DNA of 64,000 nt from an uncultured Pelagibacteraceae bacterium (GCA_902613855.1 CACMIX010000004.1:62001-126000); one strand, 5' to 3'. Counted from the first letter of the stretch, positions 39,448 to 49,729 are shown. Program-made: numbers and translations. The notes: generated by a model from the letters alone, not told the origin.

Positions 39448-40765
39448 TTTTCTTTAAAACATTAATTATTTTTAAAAAATTTGGAAATGAGGTTTTAATT
39501 GAATCTTTGTCATGGATATTCCATTCTCCACCAAAAGATAGCGCAGCTATTACACTTGTCATAAAAACCCTATGATCTTTTAGGTAATTTTTTATCGTTA
39601 TTTTTTTTTTAATATTCAATTTAGGATTTCCGTATATTTTTATGGAATCTTTAGTAGCGATAGTTTTAATTCCTATTTTAGTTAAGATTGTTTTAGCCCA
39701 TTTTAGTCTAGGACTTTCTTTTTGATTTAATTCACCTAAATCTTTAAAATATGAAATTCCATTAGCTTTAGCAGCTACTAAAAATATTATAAGAAACTCA
39801 TCTATAGCACCACTGTTTAATTTGGATGGACAATTAATTGATTTAATAAATTTAGGACTTTTAATTTTTAAGTCCGCAATTTTTTCTCCTTTGTAAACTT
39901 TTTGGTTTTTAAAAATGATAGATATACCCATTTTTTTTAAAATAGTAATTATCCCTGTTCTAGAAGGATTAATATTTACATTCTTTATAATTAATTCTGA
40001 ATTATTAGACAGAGCTGTCAAAACAATAAAAAAAGCACTAGAGCTGATATCTGATGGAATGTTATAATTTAATGGCTTTATAGTTTTGATCTTACTAATT
40101 TTAATTTCATCTCGATTTTTTCTTTTTTTTACAGAGATTGGTAAATTTAAATATTTTAATAAAAGTTCTGTATGGTTTCTTGATTTCTTTGCTTTAATTA
40201 TTGTTCTGCCATTTGCCCTCATCCCTCCAAATATGACAGAGCTCTTGCACTGTGCAGATCCTTTTTTTTCAATGTATTTTATTGACTTTAATTTTTGTGA
40301 GCCAAAAATTGTTAAAGGTAAATTTTTATCTTTATTTAATTTAAACTTTGCTCCAAATTTACTTAAAGGCTTAGTTACTCTTTTAAAATCTCTTTTTGAT
40401 AAGCTTTTATCACCAATTATTTTTATTGGAAATGTGGTATTGATCAGTAGACCAAGAATAAGTCTACCTAAAGTTCCTGAATTTTCTGCATTAATTGTTA
40501 TATTTCTTTTATAATTGTATCCATTAACACCTCTACCATAAATCTTAGTTATTTCTTTTGTAATTTTAGATTTTATTCCCAAAACTTTAATAGCTCTTAT
40601 CGCAGCTAATACATCTTCTGATAATAATAAGTTTTTTGCATTAGATACACCATTTGCCAAGGAAGAGAGTAGCACCCACCTTATACTTAGACTTTTGTCT
40701 CCACCTACTGAAATAACCTTATTAAATCTGCCTATTTTATCACTAATGATTAATGAATTTGGCAT
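39422..40765 (-). CDS. aroA: 3-phosphoshikimate 1-carboxyvinyltransferase
   Basis: GDKSLSIRWVLLSSLANG, NAENSGTLGRLILGLL, aroA-cmk-rpsA order. Confidence 0.95.
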   Translation of the reverse strand: MPNSLIISDKIGRFNKVISVGGDKSLSIRWVLLSSLANGVSNAKNLLLSEDVLAAIRAIKVLGIKSKITKEITKIYGRGVNGYNYKRNITINAENSGTLGRLILGLLINTTFPIKIIGDKSLSKRDFKRVTKPLSKFGAKFKLNKDKNLPLTIFGSQKLKSIKYIEKKGSAQCKSSVIFGGMRANGRTIIKAKKSRNHTELLLKYLNLPISVKKRKNRDEIKISKIKTIKPLNYNIPSDISSSAFFIVLTALSNNSELIIKNVNINPSRTGIITILKKMGISIIFKNQKVYKGEKIADLKIKSPKFIKSINCPSKLNSGAIDEFLIIFLVAAKANGISYFKDLGELNQKESPRLKWAKTILTKIGIKTIATKDSIKIYGNPKLNIKKKITIKNYLKDHRVFMTSVIAALSFGGEWNIHDKDSIKTSFPNFLKIINVLKKNVKKKKYN

Positions 40766-40771
40766 TTCAAA

Positions 40772-41548
40772 TTAATTAATTTTAAAATTGTCCCCAAAGT
40801 AAGCGTTTTTAGCATTAATATTCTTTACTAAATTTGATGGTGTATCTTGAGCTATAATTTTACCATTACTTAATATCATAGCAACATCTACGCACGCCAA
40901 GAGATCTCTTGCTTGATGATCGCATATACAAATTGTAATTCTGTTCTCATTTTGTAAGTTTACAATTATTTCTTGAAGCATTTTTATTGTTAAGACATCT
41001 AGAGCAGCAAAACATTCATCCAATAGAAGCACTTTTGGTTCGCTTAATAATGATAATGCGATTACAAGCTTTTTCTTTTGTCCACCTGATAAAAATTTCC
41101 CTTTAATATCTTTTAAATTATCAAGTTCGAATTTAGAAATTAAATAATTTACTCTTTCAATCCTATAGTTTTTATCATCTATTACAATTTCACTAATTGC
41201 TTTTAAATTATCATAAAGAGTTAAATCATTAAAAAAACCTCCATATTGAGGAACGTAACCTACTTTAAATTTTTTTGTTCGCAGATAAACTGGATATTTA
41301 GTTACATCCTCACCTGCTATTTTGATTTTTCCATTTCCTGGATTAATTAAGCCAGTAATGAGATTAAATATAGTTGATTTACCTACACCATTAGGGCCTA
41401 GCATTCCAAATATTTGTCCCTCGTTTATCTTAAAGTTTATATTTTCTAATATCTGCCTGTTTCCATAAGAAAGAGAAATATTTTCAAATTCAATTATTGA
41501 GTTAATATTTTTGAATGATTTAATTCTAAATTTTTTTATTATAGCCAT
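40772..41548 (-). CDS. lptB: LPS export ABC transporter ATP-binding protein
   Basis: GPNGVGKSTIFNLI, LSGGQKKKLVIALSL, VLLLDECFAALD. Confidence 0.92.
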   Translation of the reverse strand: MAIIKKFRIKSFKNINSIIEFENISLSYGNRQILENINFKINEGQIFGMLGPNGVGKSTIFNLITGLINPGNGKIKIAGEDVTKYPVYLRTKKFKVGYVPQYGGFFNDLTLYDNLKAISEIVIDDKNYRIERVNYLISKFELDNLKDIKGKFLSGGQKKKLVIALSLLSEPKVLLLDECFAALDVLTIKMLQEIIVNLQNENRITICICDHQARDLLACVDVAMILSNGKIIAQDTPSNLVKNINAKNAYFGDNFKIN

Positions 41549-41549
41549 A

Positions 41550-42125
41550 TTAATTTATACTTTTAATATTTATTTTTTTCTGATTTTCGTACATAAAAAT
41601 TTTGGTATCCTTAGTTTTTATATTCATTTCTACAGCATCTGCCTTAAGAATATTTTCTAAATTTGTATAAACTACTTTTCTAGAAATTAACATTGAATTT
41701 CTTTCTAATGAAAAATCAAGGTATTCTCCAGTGATTTTGTTATCTAAATAATTGATCATTACATTTTTAGAAAATATTGTATCAAAATTTCCAGAATTAT
41801 ATTTACCATACTCTGAAACTATCGATATATCATCTGAGTTTATTAATTTTATTATAGCTTTAATATTTGTCAGATATATAATACTTGTATTTGAATAATC
41901 TATCTCACCTTCTTTTGCTGTAATAATATATTCATTTCCATCAGCATCTTTGGTTGTATATTTAACATCTTTTATTTTGTTTGAACTATATACCTCTTTT
42001 TCTAATTGTTTAGGTTTTATTTGGCTTGTATCTTTTTTATCAAAATTTTTTAAATTAAATACAATTAAAATAATTACAAAGAGTAAAATAATAGAAATGA
42101 TTTTACCAATATGCTTCTTTACCAT
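41550..42125 (-). CDS. lptC: LPS export periplasmic protein LptC-like
   Basis: Single N-terminal TM + LptC/OstA-like beta domain; between kdsD and lptB. Confidence 0.78.
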   Translation of the reverse strand: MVKKHIGKIISIILLFVIILIVFNLKNFDKKDTSQIKPKQLEKEVYSSNKIKDVKYTTKDADGNEYIITAKEGEIDYSNTSIIYLTNIKAIIKLINSDDISIVSEYGKYNSGNFDTIFSKNVMINYLDNKITGEYLDFSLERNSMLISRKVVYTNLENILKADAVEMNIKTKDTKIFMYENQKKINIKSIN

Positions 42126-43093
42126 TAAGAAATATTCGATTGCAAAATTGTATGAACGTGAATAACACCTATTGTAGTTAATGGTTTGTGTTTATTATTC
42201 ACTATTAATGAGGTAATTTTATTATTATTCATTAAAGAAAGTGCTTTGGCAGCAAGTTCGTTTTTATCAATAGATATTGGCTTTTTAGTCATAATTTGTT
42301 TTACAGGCATTGTTTGAAAATTTAAATTTTTTTGACTAAATCTTCTAATCTGACCGTCAGTTATAATACCAATAGTTTTTCTATTTTTATTTCTGATTAT
42401 CAAAATTCCTAGTTTTTTTTCAGTTAATATTTTTAAAGCTTTACTCATTTTTAAATTTTCATTTACAAATGGTATCTTTTTTCCTTTAATCATAATATCT
42501 TCAACAGTTCTTAATTGAGCTCCTAAACTTCCAGCTGGATGTAATTTTCTAAAGTCTGTCCTGCCGAATTTCTTATACTTCATAGTTGCAATAGCTAAAG
42601 CGTCTCCTAATGCGAGTTGTGCGGTTGTACTTGAGGTTGGAACAATACCACCTGCTTCTACAACTTTAGGAATAATTAGTTTTATATCTGATGCTTTGTA
42701 AAGCACTGACTCTTTTTTTGAAACAATTCCAACTAACAAAATTTTGTTTCTATTTGCGTACTGAATTATATTTTTTAATTCACTAGTTTCTCCTGAATTA
42801 CTTAAAAGAATTAAAATATCTTTTTTAGATATCATCCCAAGGTCACCATGGGAAGCTTCGCTTGCTGAAATACTAAAAGATGGTGTACCAACAGATGCTA
42901 AAGTTGCTGCTATTTTTGAAGCTATTAAACCACTTTTGCCGACACCACATAGAATTACTTTTGACTGACATTTTATTATTTCGGTTACTGCCTGATTAAA
43001 CGAATTATTCAGGTTTTTTTTTAAATTTTGGAGTGCTTTAACTTCTAAGTTTATTACTTCTTTGGCAGTTAATATAAATTTTTTTTTGGACAT
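42125..43093 (-). CDS. kdsD: Arabinose-5-phosphate isomerase (SIS + CBS domains)
   Basis: VILCGVGKSGLIASKIAATLASVGTPSFSISASEASHGDLGMI. Confidence 0.95.
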   Translation of the reverse strand: MSKKKFILTAKEVINLEVKALQNLKKNLNNSFNQAVTEIIKCQSKVILCGVGKSGLIASKIAATLASVGTPSFSISASEASHGDLGMISKKDILILLSNSGETSELKNIIQYANRNKILLVGIVSKKESVLYKASDIKLIIPKVVEAGGIVPTSSTTAQLALGDALAIATMKYKKFGRTDFRKLHPAGSLGAQLRTVEDIMIKGKKIPFVNENLKMSKALKILTEKKLGILIIRNKNRKTIGIITDGQIRRFSQKNLNFQTMPVKQIMTKKPISIDKNELAAKALSLMNNNKITSLIVNNKHKPLTTIGVIHVHTILQSNIS

Positions 43094-43704
43094 TAATGTG
43101 ACCAGATATCATCTTTAAAAAGAGCCAGATCAAGATCAACTCTAGTTTTTAAGAATTTTAAACAATCTTTATAAAGTTTTATACGATTTTCCCTTTCTAG
43201 AATTTTTTCTAAGTTTTCATGTATTTTATGCAAATAAATTACATCATTTGCACAATACTTTAATTGGGCAGGTGTTAGCTGTCCTCCAAAGTCTGAACTT
43301 TGAAATTGTTTACTAATATCTATATTTACAAATTCTTTTATTAATGTTTTTAATGAGTGATTATCAGAATATGATCTTGCAAGCTTCGAGGCTATCTTTG
43401 TATCAAGAATATTATTTGTCTCAGTTTTTAAATAATATTTAATGTGAGACATATCTGCTCGACCATAGTGAAAGATTTTACTAATATTCTCATCTTCTAA
43501 AAGCTTAACTAGATTTGGAGCATTGTAATTGTCTCTGTCGAATTGTACAATGTGTGCATCTGATTTACCTGAAGATATTTGTATTAAGCACAGAGGATCT
43601 CTTCTGACATTAAGACCCATAAACTCACCATCCACTGCTATTATATTGCCTAATTTCAAATCATCTGGTAGATCATTTTTATGAAGATGAATATTATTGC
43701 TCAT
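43093..43704 (-). CDS. RNase D-like 3'-5' exonuclease (start trimmed to MSNNIHLH)
   Basis: AVDGEFMGLNVRRDPLCLIQIS, LDTKIASKLARSYSDNHSLKTLI. Confidence 0.9.
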   Translation of the reverse strand: MSNNIHLHKNDLPDDLKLGNIIAVDGEFMGLNVRRDPLCLIQISSGKSDAHIVQFDRDNYNAPNLVKLLEDENISKIFHYGRADMSHIKYYLKTETNNILDTKIASKLARSYSDNHSLKTLIKEFVNIDISKQFQSSDFGGQLTPAQLKYCANDVIYLHKIHENLEKILERENRIKLYKDCLKFLKTRVDLDLALFKDDIWSH

Positions 43705-43720
43705 TTTTAAACATATATAT

Positions 43721-44689
43721 ATGAAAGCAAAAAATTGTCTAATATTTGGTGGTAGTGGCCAAATTGGTCGAAACCTCATAAGGAAGCTCACTAAGAATAA
43801 CTTTAGAGTTACTGTAGTCACCAGAAGTATTCATCAAAAAAGTTATATTATTAAAACCCAAGCAAATGTTGGCTATATAGATATTGTTGAGTCCAGTATA
43901 TTTAATGAAAAGAAGATAAGAGAACTTTTTAAAAAAGCTGATATTTGTGTAAACTTAATTGGTATTTTATATGAAAATAAAAGAGGAAATTCATTTAAAA
44001 ATATTCATGCGGTTTTTCCTTTATTATTAGCTAAACTCTCCAAAGAATATAACCTTAAGCATTTTATTCATTTATCAGCTTTAGGCATAAATGAAGCTAA
44101 AGACTCAGTTTATGCAAGTAGTAAAGTTGAAGGTGAAAATAACATTTTAAAAAACTTTCCTTTGGCAACAATACTAAGACCATCTATAGTTTATTCAGTA
44201 GATGATAATTTTACTACAAATTTTATGACCCTTTTAAATAGACTCCCATTTTTTCCTTTGTATTACAGTGGAAACACTAAGTTTTCTCCAATTCATTGTT
44301 CTGATTTGACAGATACTATTTATCATGTGATATCAAATAATATTTATTCTAAAATTATTGAGTGTGTAGGCCCTGAAGTATTTACTTTCAAAGAAATAAT
44401 GACCAAGTTGTTAAACTTGATTGGCAAAAAAAGAATATTATTACCTATGCCTTTACCTATAGCTGAAATATCTGCAAGGATATTTGAAATAATGCCAAAA
44501 CCCTTACTTACAAGGGATCAATTAAAACTTCTAAAATACGACAATATTGTGTCTGGAAAATACAAAACTAACTCAGATATTGGTGTGCCGAGTGTGAGGT
44601 ATTTTGATGAGGAAGTTAAAAAATATTGTTTTATGTGGAGAGAGGGTGGACAATTTTCTACAGAAAAATATAATTCCAAAAAAATTTAA
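43721..44689 (+). CDS. NAD(P)-binding NDUFA9-like / SDR extended family protein
   Basis: LIFGGSGQIGRNLIRKL, HLSALGINEAKDSVYASSKVEGE, LRPSIVY. Confidence 0.85.
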   Translation: MKAKNCLIFGGSGQIGRNLIRKLTKNNFRVTVVTRSIHQKSYIIKTQANVGYIDIVESSIFNEKKIRELFKKADICVNLIGILYENKRGNSFKNIHAVFPLLLAKLSKEYNLKHFIHLSALGINEAKDSVYASSKVEGENNILKNFPLATILRPSIVYSVDDNFTTNFMTLLNRLPFFPLYYSGNTKFSPIHCSDLTDTIYHVISNNIYSKIIECVGPEVFTFKEIMTKLLNLIGKKRILLPMPLPIAEISARIFEIMPKPLLTRDQLKLLKYDNIVSGKYKTNSDIGVPSVRYFDEEVKKYCFMWREGGQFSTEKYNSKKI

Positions 44690-44710
44690 GATAGTAATTT
44701 TAACTAAAAT

Positions 44711-45205
44711 CTAAGCTGTTTGTATTTTCTTTTCAACAAATTCAGGGACCTCTTCTTTATCAGTCGTTTCCTCTTTCTTGCCTTTTGGCTGATATGCATA
44801 AAGTAGATGTAATTTACAGTATGAAAAGTCTTTTAGAGACGATCTACCACAAAAATAAAAAGATTTCTCATCCGGATGACCAATGGGCCATTTACATGAA
44901 TTTTCGTCTAACTCTTCTAATTGTTTAGGATTTTCTGGTTCAAAATCTTTTTCAATTATTAACGATTTGAATTTACTTCTACGAGCTCTTTTACTTTTTA
45001 TGTTTTTTTCTTCCAATGAATTTTCAAAATTTAGATTTGAGGTTGCTGCTCTAGTTTTAATCTTTGCAGATAAGTTTAATCTGTGAGCTTTACCTATAAC
45101 TGCATTTCTACTGATCCCACCAATAATTTCTGCGATCTGACTTGCAGTACTGCCTTTCCCCCAAAGTTCTTTTAATTTTGCTACTTTTTCTTCTGTCCAG
45201 CTCAT
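44711..45205 (-). CDS. gcrA: GcrA-family cell cycle regulator
   Basis: MSWTEEKVAKLKELWGKGSTASQIAEIIGGISRNAVIGKAHRLNL; CKWPIGHPDEKSFYFCGR. Confidence 0.94.
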   Translation of the reverse strand: MSWTEEKVAKLKELWGKGSTASQIAEIIGGISRNAVIGKAHRLNLSAKIKTRAATSNLNFENSLEEKNIKSKRARRSKFKSLIIEKDFEPENPKQLEELDENSCKWPIGHPDEKSFYFCGRSSLKDFSYCKLHLLYAYQPKGKKEETTDKEEVPEFVEKKIQTA

Positions 45206-45308
45206 ATATCAATATCTAGTGTTAACATTTTATATATCTACAATATACTGATATTAAATTTAATTAAACAACCAAAATATATTAGTTATCAACACATATT
45301 AGCTCATC

Positions 45309-45349
45309 TTATTAGATAGGTATATTCAATCATAGCTTGTATCTAATAA
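45309..45349. promoter_or_regulatory. 10-bp perfect inverted repeat upstream of argD
   Basis: TTATTAGATA - 21 nt - TATCTAATAA. Confidence 0.45.
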
Positions 45350-45377
45350 TTAAAATTTATAAAAACAAGTAAAATTT

Positions 45378-46544
45378 ATGACCTATTTAGCTAAAAACTA
45401 TAATCGAAAAAAAATTTCCTTTAAGTATGGAAAAGGAAGTTATTTGTTTTCTAAGGATAACAAAAAATATTTAGATTTTGTTCAAGGTATTGCTGTAAAT
45501 TCTTTGGGTCATGCACACCCAAAACTTACAAAAACTATTATTACTCAAGCAAAAAAATTATGGCATGTTTCAAATGCTTTTCAAATTCCAGAGGGAGAAA
45601 AGTTAGCTAAAAAATTGTGTCAAAAAACTTTTGCTGATTATGTAATTTTTCAGAATAGCGGTGCAGAGGCTACTGAGGCTGCAATAAAAGTTGCCAGAAG
45701 ATATTTCTATTCAATTGGCAAAACTAATAAAAACAAAATATTATGCATTAGAAATTCTTTTCATGGAAGAACTTTGGCTGCAATTTATGCAAGTGGATCA
45801 AAGAAAATGACCGAAGGTTTTGGTCCAAAAGTAAATGGATTTGATCATTTTGTCTTTGGAGATCATAAGTCTTTAAAGAAAAAAATTACCAAAAATACAG
45901 CTGCTATTATGGTGGAAACTATTATGGGCGAGGGTGGAATTAAAGTAATACCTGATTGGTGTTTAGTAGAATTGAGAAAGCTATGTAATAAAAAAAAAAT
46001 ATTACTAATTTTAGACGAGGTTCAATGTGGAATAGCAAGATCTGGTGACTTTTTTGCGTTTGAAAAATCTAAAGTAAAACCAGATATTGTACCAATTGCA
46101 AAAGGAATTGGAGGCGGATTTCCTATTGGGGCGGTTTTAATGAATAAGAAAGTAGCTGCTGGGATGACACCAGGAACACATGGCTCAACTTTTGGAGGTA
46201 ATCCATTAGCAATGGCTGTTGGAAATACTGTAATGGAAATTGTTTCAAATAAAAAATTTTTAAAAAATGTTAAAAATATTTCTAAATATTTTTTATTAAA
46301 ATTAAATAATTTAAAGAATGTTTATCCAAATATAATTAAGAATATAAGAGGCAAGGGACTTTTAATTGGTATTCAATTACATGCAGATCAGACAAAATTT
46401 ATAAAAAAACTTATGGATAATAAGTTATTAACTATACGTGCAGCAGAAAACGTTGTCAGAATTTTACCTCCACTAAATGTTAAAAAAAGTGAAGTTAATC
46501 AAGCTTTAAAAATAATAGATAAAGTTTGTAAAGAATTAAATTAG
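45378..46544 (+). CDS. argD: Acetylornithine aminotransferase
   Basis: GIAVNSLGHAHPKL, FQNSGAEATEAAIKVARRY, LILDEVQCGIARSG. Confidence 0.95.
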   Translation: MTYLAKNYNRKKISFKYGKGSYLFSKDNKKYLDFVQGIAVNSLGHAHPKLTKTIITQAKKLWHVSNAFQIPEGEKLAKKLCQKTFADYVIFQNSGAEATEAAIKVARRYFYSIGKTNKNKILCIRNSFHGRTLAAIYASGSKKMTEGFGPKVNGFDHFVFGDHKSLKKKITKNTAAIMVETIMGEGGIKVIPDWCLVELRKLCNKKKILLILDEVQCGIARSGDFFAFEKSKVKPDIVPIAKGIGGGFPIGAVLMNKKVAAGMTPGTHGSTFGGNPLAMAVGNTVMEIVSNKKFLKNVKNISKYFLLKLNNLKNVYPNIIKNIRGKGLLIGIQLHADQTKFIKKLMDNKLLTIRAAENVVRILPPLNVKKSEVNQALKIIDKVCKELN

Positions 46545-46545
46545 A

Positions 46546-47475
46546 ATGAACCATTTTGTAAATTTAAAAGATATTCCATCTAGAGATCTTAAAAAAATAA
46601 TAAAAGATTCAAAGAGAAGAAAAAATTTGAGAAAAAAACTAAGTACACTCGAAGTTGATAAAGGTGCCCCTTTGAAAGGAAAGCTGCTTATCCAAATGTT
46701 TGAAAAGTCAAGTTTAAGAACCAGATTAAGTTTTTATTTAGCAATTAAACAACTTGGAGGAGGCACTTTAACTCTTAGATCAAATGAGCTTCATCTTGGA
46801 CAGGGTGGTGAAAGTATTGCAGATACAGCAAAAATTCTTTCAACATATGGGGATGGATTTATGTTGAGAACCGATAGTGACAAAAAGGTTGAAAATTTTA
46901 GAAAATATCTTTCAATTCCAGTAATAAACGGTCTCAGTCCATCATCTCATCCAACACAAGTTTTATCTGATGTATTTACGGTTGAAGAAATAAAGAAAAA
47001 ACCAATTTCAAAACTAAATATTTGCTGGATTGGAGACTCTAATAATGTTTTAGATAGTCTAATTGCAGCATCAGTTAAATTTTCATTTAAATTGAGTATA
47101 GGCTGTCCAAGAAAATTTGAACCTGGAGCAAAAGTAAGAAACTGGGTTAAAAAAAATAAAAAGAAAATTTTTATTTACAATGATCCAAAAAAAGCAGTTT
47201 CAGGTGCAGATGTAATTTTTTCAGATAAAGTTATTTCTTTAAACGATAAAGTTAATAAGAAGAAAAAAATAGCTCAATTTAAAAAATTTAAAATTGATAA
47301 AAAACTTATGAGTTATGCAAAAAAAGATTGTATTTTCTTACATTGCCTTCCAAGAGGCAATGAAGTAACTAATGATGTTTTTTTAGGAAAAAAATCTCAT
47401 GTTTGGCAACAAGCTCTAAATAGAGTTCATGTTCAAAAAAGTATTTTATTATACTGTTTTGGAAAACTAAGGTAG
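46546..47475 (+). CDS. argF: Ornithine carbamoyltransferase
   Basis: FEKSSLRTRLSF, SHPTQVLSD, FLHCLPRGNEV. Confidence 0.96.
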   Translation: MNHFVNLKDIPSRDLKKIIKDSKRRKNLRKKLSTLEVDKGAPLKGKLLIQMFEKSSLRTRLSFYLAIKQLGGGTLTLRSNELHLGQGGESIADTAKILSTYGDGFMLRTDSDKKVENFRKYLSIPVINGLSPSSHPTQVLSDVFTVEEIKKKPISKLNICWIGDSNNVLDSLIAASVKFSFKLSIGCPRKFEPGAKVRNWVKKNKKKIFIYNDPKKAVSGADVIFSDKVISLNDKVNKKKKIAQFKKFKIDKKLMSYAKKDCIFLHCLPRGNEVTNDVFLGKKSHVWQQALNRVHVQKSILLYCFGKLR

Positions 47476-48006
47476 TTGTAAAGGATTATCTGAGTTTTGG
47501 TTTAGATATTTAATTACAGATGCTCTATCTTTTTCTTTTCTTAATCCTGCAAAAGCCATCTTTGTTCCTTTGATCCATTTAGCGGGTTTGATTAAATAAC
47601 CGTTAAGCTCCTCTACAGTCCACTCTTTATCATAAGATGCTAATGCCTTAGAATATTTGTAATCTTCAACTATACCAATTTTTCTCCCGACCACATTATA
47701 CAAAGCAGGACCAATATTATTTTTTCCACCTTTAACAATAGAGTGACATGCGGCGCATTTCTTAAAAACTTTTTCACCGTGAGTTAGATCACCCATAGCC
47801 ATTAATGCATCAATATCAATTTTTTCTTCTACACTTGCTTTTGTCGAGGATGAAACTGTTTTTGCTTCTTCTACATCCACTGCATAACCTGGAGTTTCTG
47901 GTTTTTCTACATGAAAAATTACATCTGATAATTTTCCAATACCTATTACTAAAAGTGCAACCATTAGAACTGCAGCAACTATTTTATTTATTTCGAAAGA
48001 ATCCAT
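47467..48006 (-). CDS. cycM: Membrane-anchored c-type cytochrome
   Basis: N-terminal TM anchor, KKCAACHSI heme site, GPALYNVVGRKIG. Confidence 0.9.
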   Translation of the reverse strand: MDSFEINKIVAAVLMVALLVIGIGKLSDVIFHVEKPETPGYAVDVEEAKTVSSSTKASVEEKIDIDALMAMGDLTHGEKVFKKCAACHSIVKGGKNNIGPALYNVVGRKIGIVEDYKYSKALASYDKEWTVEELNGYLIKPAKWIKGTKMAFAGLRKEKDRASVIKYLNQNSDNPLQLP

Positions 48007-48117
48007 TTTTTATTAAATAATTTTGAACATATATCACGATAAATTAAAAATTTATCAAAATTATCTGTATAAATTTGCCTCTATTGGTATTTAATAGCTA
48101 TAATTAATTAAGTATTT

Positions 48118-48849
48118 ATGAAAACTTTGATCATTATACCGTCAAGACTAGGAGCAACCAGATTACCTGGGAAACCTTTGTTAAAGATTAATAATAAATC
48201 AATAATTTCACATGTTTTTAAAAGAGCTCAAGATGCTGATATTGGAGATGTAGTAGTAGCTACAGAAAATACGGAAATAGTTGAAGATGTGACTATAAAT
48301 GGAGGTAGAGCCATATTAACTAGCAATAACCACAAAACTGGTACAGACAGAATATATGAAGCTTTCAAAAAAATGAATTTAAATGATGTTGACCTAATAA
48401 TGAACTTACAAGGAGACGAGCCAGCAATTAATATAGAAGATATAGTAAGTTTAAAAGATAAAATGATTAACTACCAATCAAAAATGGGGACACTGGCTGC
48501 AAAAATCGAAAATGAAAAAGATTTTCAAAATAAAAATATTGTCAAAGTTCAAACAAAATCTAATCTTCAAGAAGACTCTTTTTCTGAAGCAGAAGCGTTT
48601 TCACGGATATCTAAAAAATTAGATAAAGTTTATCATCACATCGGCATTTATTGTTATTCTACTGAAACTCTTAAAAAATTTGTTGAATTAAATCAGACTA
48701 AAAACGAAATTGAGCAAAGACTAGAACAGCTAAGAGCACTAGACAATAGTATCAATATAAATGTTGCATTAGCAAAATCTCCTCCAATAGGAGTAGACAC
48801 TGAAGAAGATTATATGGCCTTAAAAAAAATTATGGAATATAAAGATTAA
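48118..48849 (+). CDS. kdsB: 3-deoxy-manno-octulosonate cytidylyltransferase
   Basis: IIPSRLGATRLPGKPL, LQGDEPAI, YHHIGIYCYS. Confidence 0.96.
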   Translation: MKTLIIIPSRLGATRLPGKPLLKINNKSIISHVFKRAQDADIGDVVVATENTEIVEDVTINGGRAILTSNNHKTGTDRIYEAFKKMNLNDVDLIMNLQGDEPAINIEDIVSLKDKMINYQSKMGTLAAKIENEKDFQNKNIVKVQTKSNLQEDSFSEAEAFSRISKKLDKVYHHIGIYCYSTETLKKFVELNQTKNEIEQRLEQLRALDNSININVALAKSPPIGVDTEEDYMALKKIMEYKD

Positions 48850-49682
48850 TGAGTAAAATTTATTTTCAAGGTACATTTGGTGCATATTCTCACTTAGCAG
48901 CTTTATCAGTTGATCCAAATGCTGAAATTATACCCTGTAAAACTTTTGATGAGTGTTTTAGCAAGGCTTCATCTGAACCTGAAAACAAAATAATTATTCC
49001 TGAGTCTAATAGAATAACAGGCAACATTGGAATTGAGTATTTGATATTTAAACATAGATTAAATATTTATATGGAGCATTTTCAAAAAATTGAACATAAT
49101 TTGTTAGGTCAACCAGGTTCGAAATTAAAAGATATTAAAGAAGTATATTCTCATGCACAGGGGCTATCTCAATGTTCACAATTTATAAAGGAAAATAATT
49201 TAATAGAACATATTAGAGCAGATACTGCTGGCTCTGCCGAAATGATTTCAAAAACTAAAAATACTAAGCAAGCTGCGATAGCTTCATCTTTAAGTGCCGA
49301 AATTTATGGACTAGAGGTAATAAAAAAAAATATTGAAAATGAGAATGGAAATTTAACAAGATTTTTAGTTATGGGTAAAAATATTTCCCAACCAGAGTTT
49401 AAAGATAAAAATTATATTACGTCTTTTTTATTTAAACTAAAAAGTAAACCAGCTGCTCTCTATCAATCGCTAGGAGGTTTTGCAATTAATGGAGTTAATT
49501 TAACTAAACTGCAGAGCTATCCTGAAAAAAATACATTCGATTCTTATTTTTTCTTATGTGACCTAGATGGACACATTGAAGATAAGAAAGTTCAAAAATC
49601 TTTAGAGGAACTAGGTCTTCATTGTGAAGATTTTCACGTCTTAGGTGTTTTTGAAGCAGATAAGTTGAGAGAAAATAAGTAA
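48849..49682 (+). CDS. pheA: Prephenate dehydratase
   Basis: YFQGTFGAYSHLAAL, TAGSAEMI, KPAALYQSLGGFAINGVNLTKLQSYP. Confidence 0.94.
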   Translation: MSKIYFQGTFGAYSHLAALSVDPNAEIIPCKTFDECFSKASSEPENKIIIPESNRITGNIGIEYLIFKHRLNIYMEHFQKIEHNLLGQPGSKLKDIKEVYSHAQGLSQCSQFIKENNLIEHIRADTAGSAEMISKTKNTKQAAIASSLSAEIYGLEVIKKNIENENGNLTRFLVMGKNISQPEFKDKNYITSFLFKLKSKPAALYQSLGGFAINGVNLTKLQSYPEKNTFDSYFFLCDLDGHIEDKKVQKSLEELGLHCEDFHVLGVFEADKLRENK

Positions 49683-49717
49683 TAATCTTTTCTTGTAGAT
49701 TAGAAAATATAACTGCT

Positions 49718-49723
49718 ATAATA
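49718..49723 (+). promoter_or_regulatory. -10 box of the SRP RNA gene
   Basis: TATAAT with TTGTAG 18 nt upstream, 6 nt before RNA 5' end. Confidence 0.6.
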
Positions 49724-49729
49724 CTTTTG

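Noticed and set aside
40086-40514. 142-aa plus-strand ORF antisense to aroA
   Set aside because: Mirror frame of an AT-rich conserved gene.
43721-43721. Earlier TTG start at 43697 for the NDUFA9-like gene
   Set aside because: Would overlap the opposite gene's start and adds non-conserved residues before the Rossmann motif; ATG 43721 preferred.
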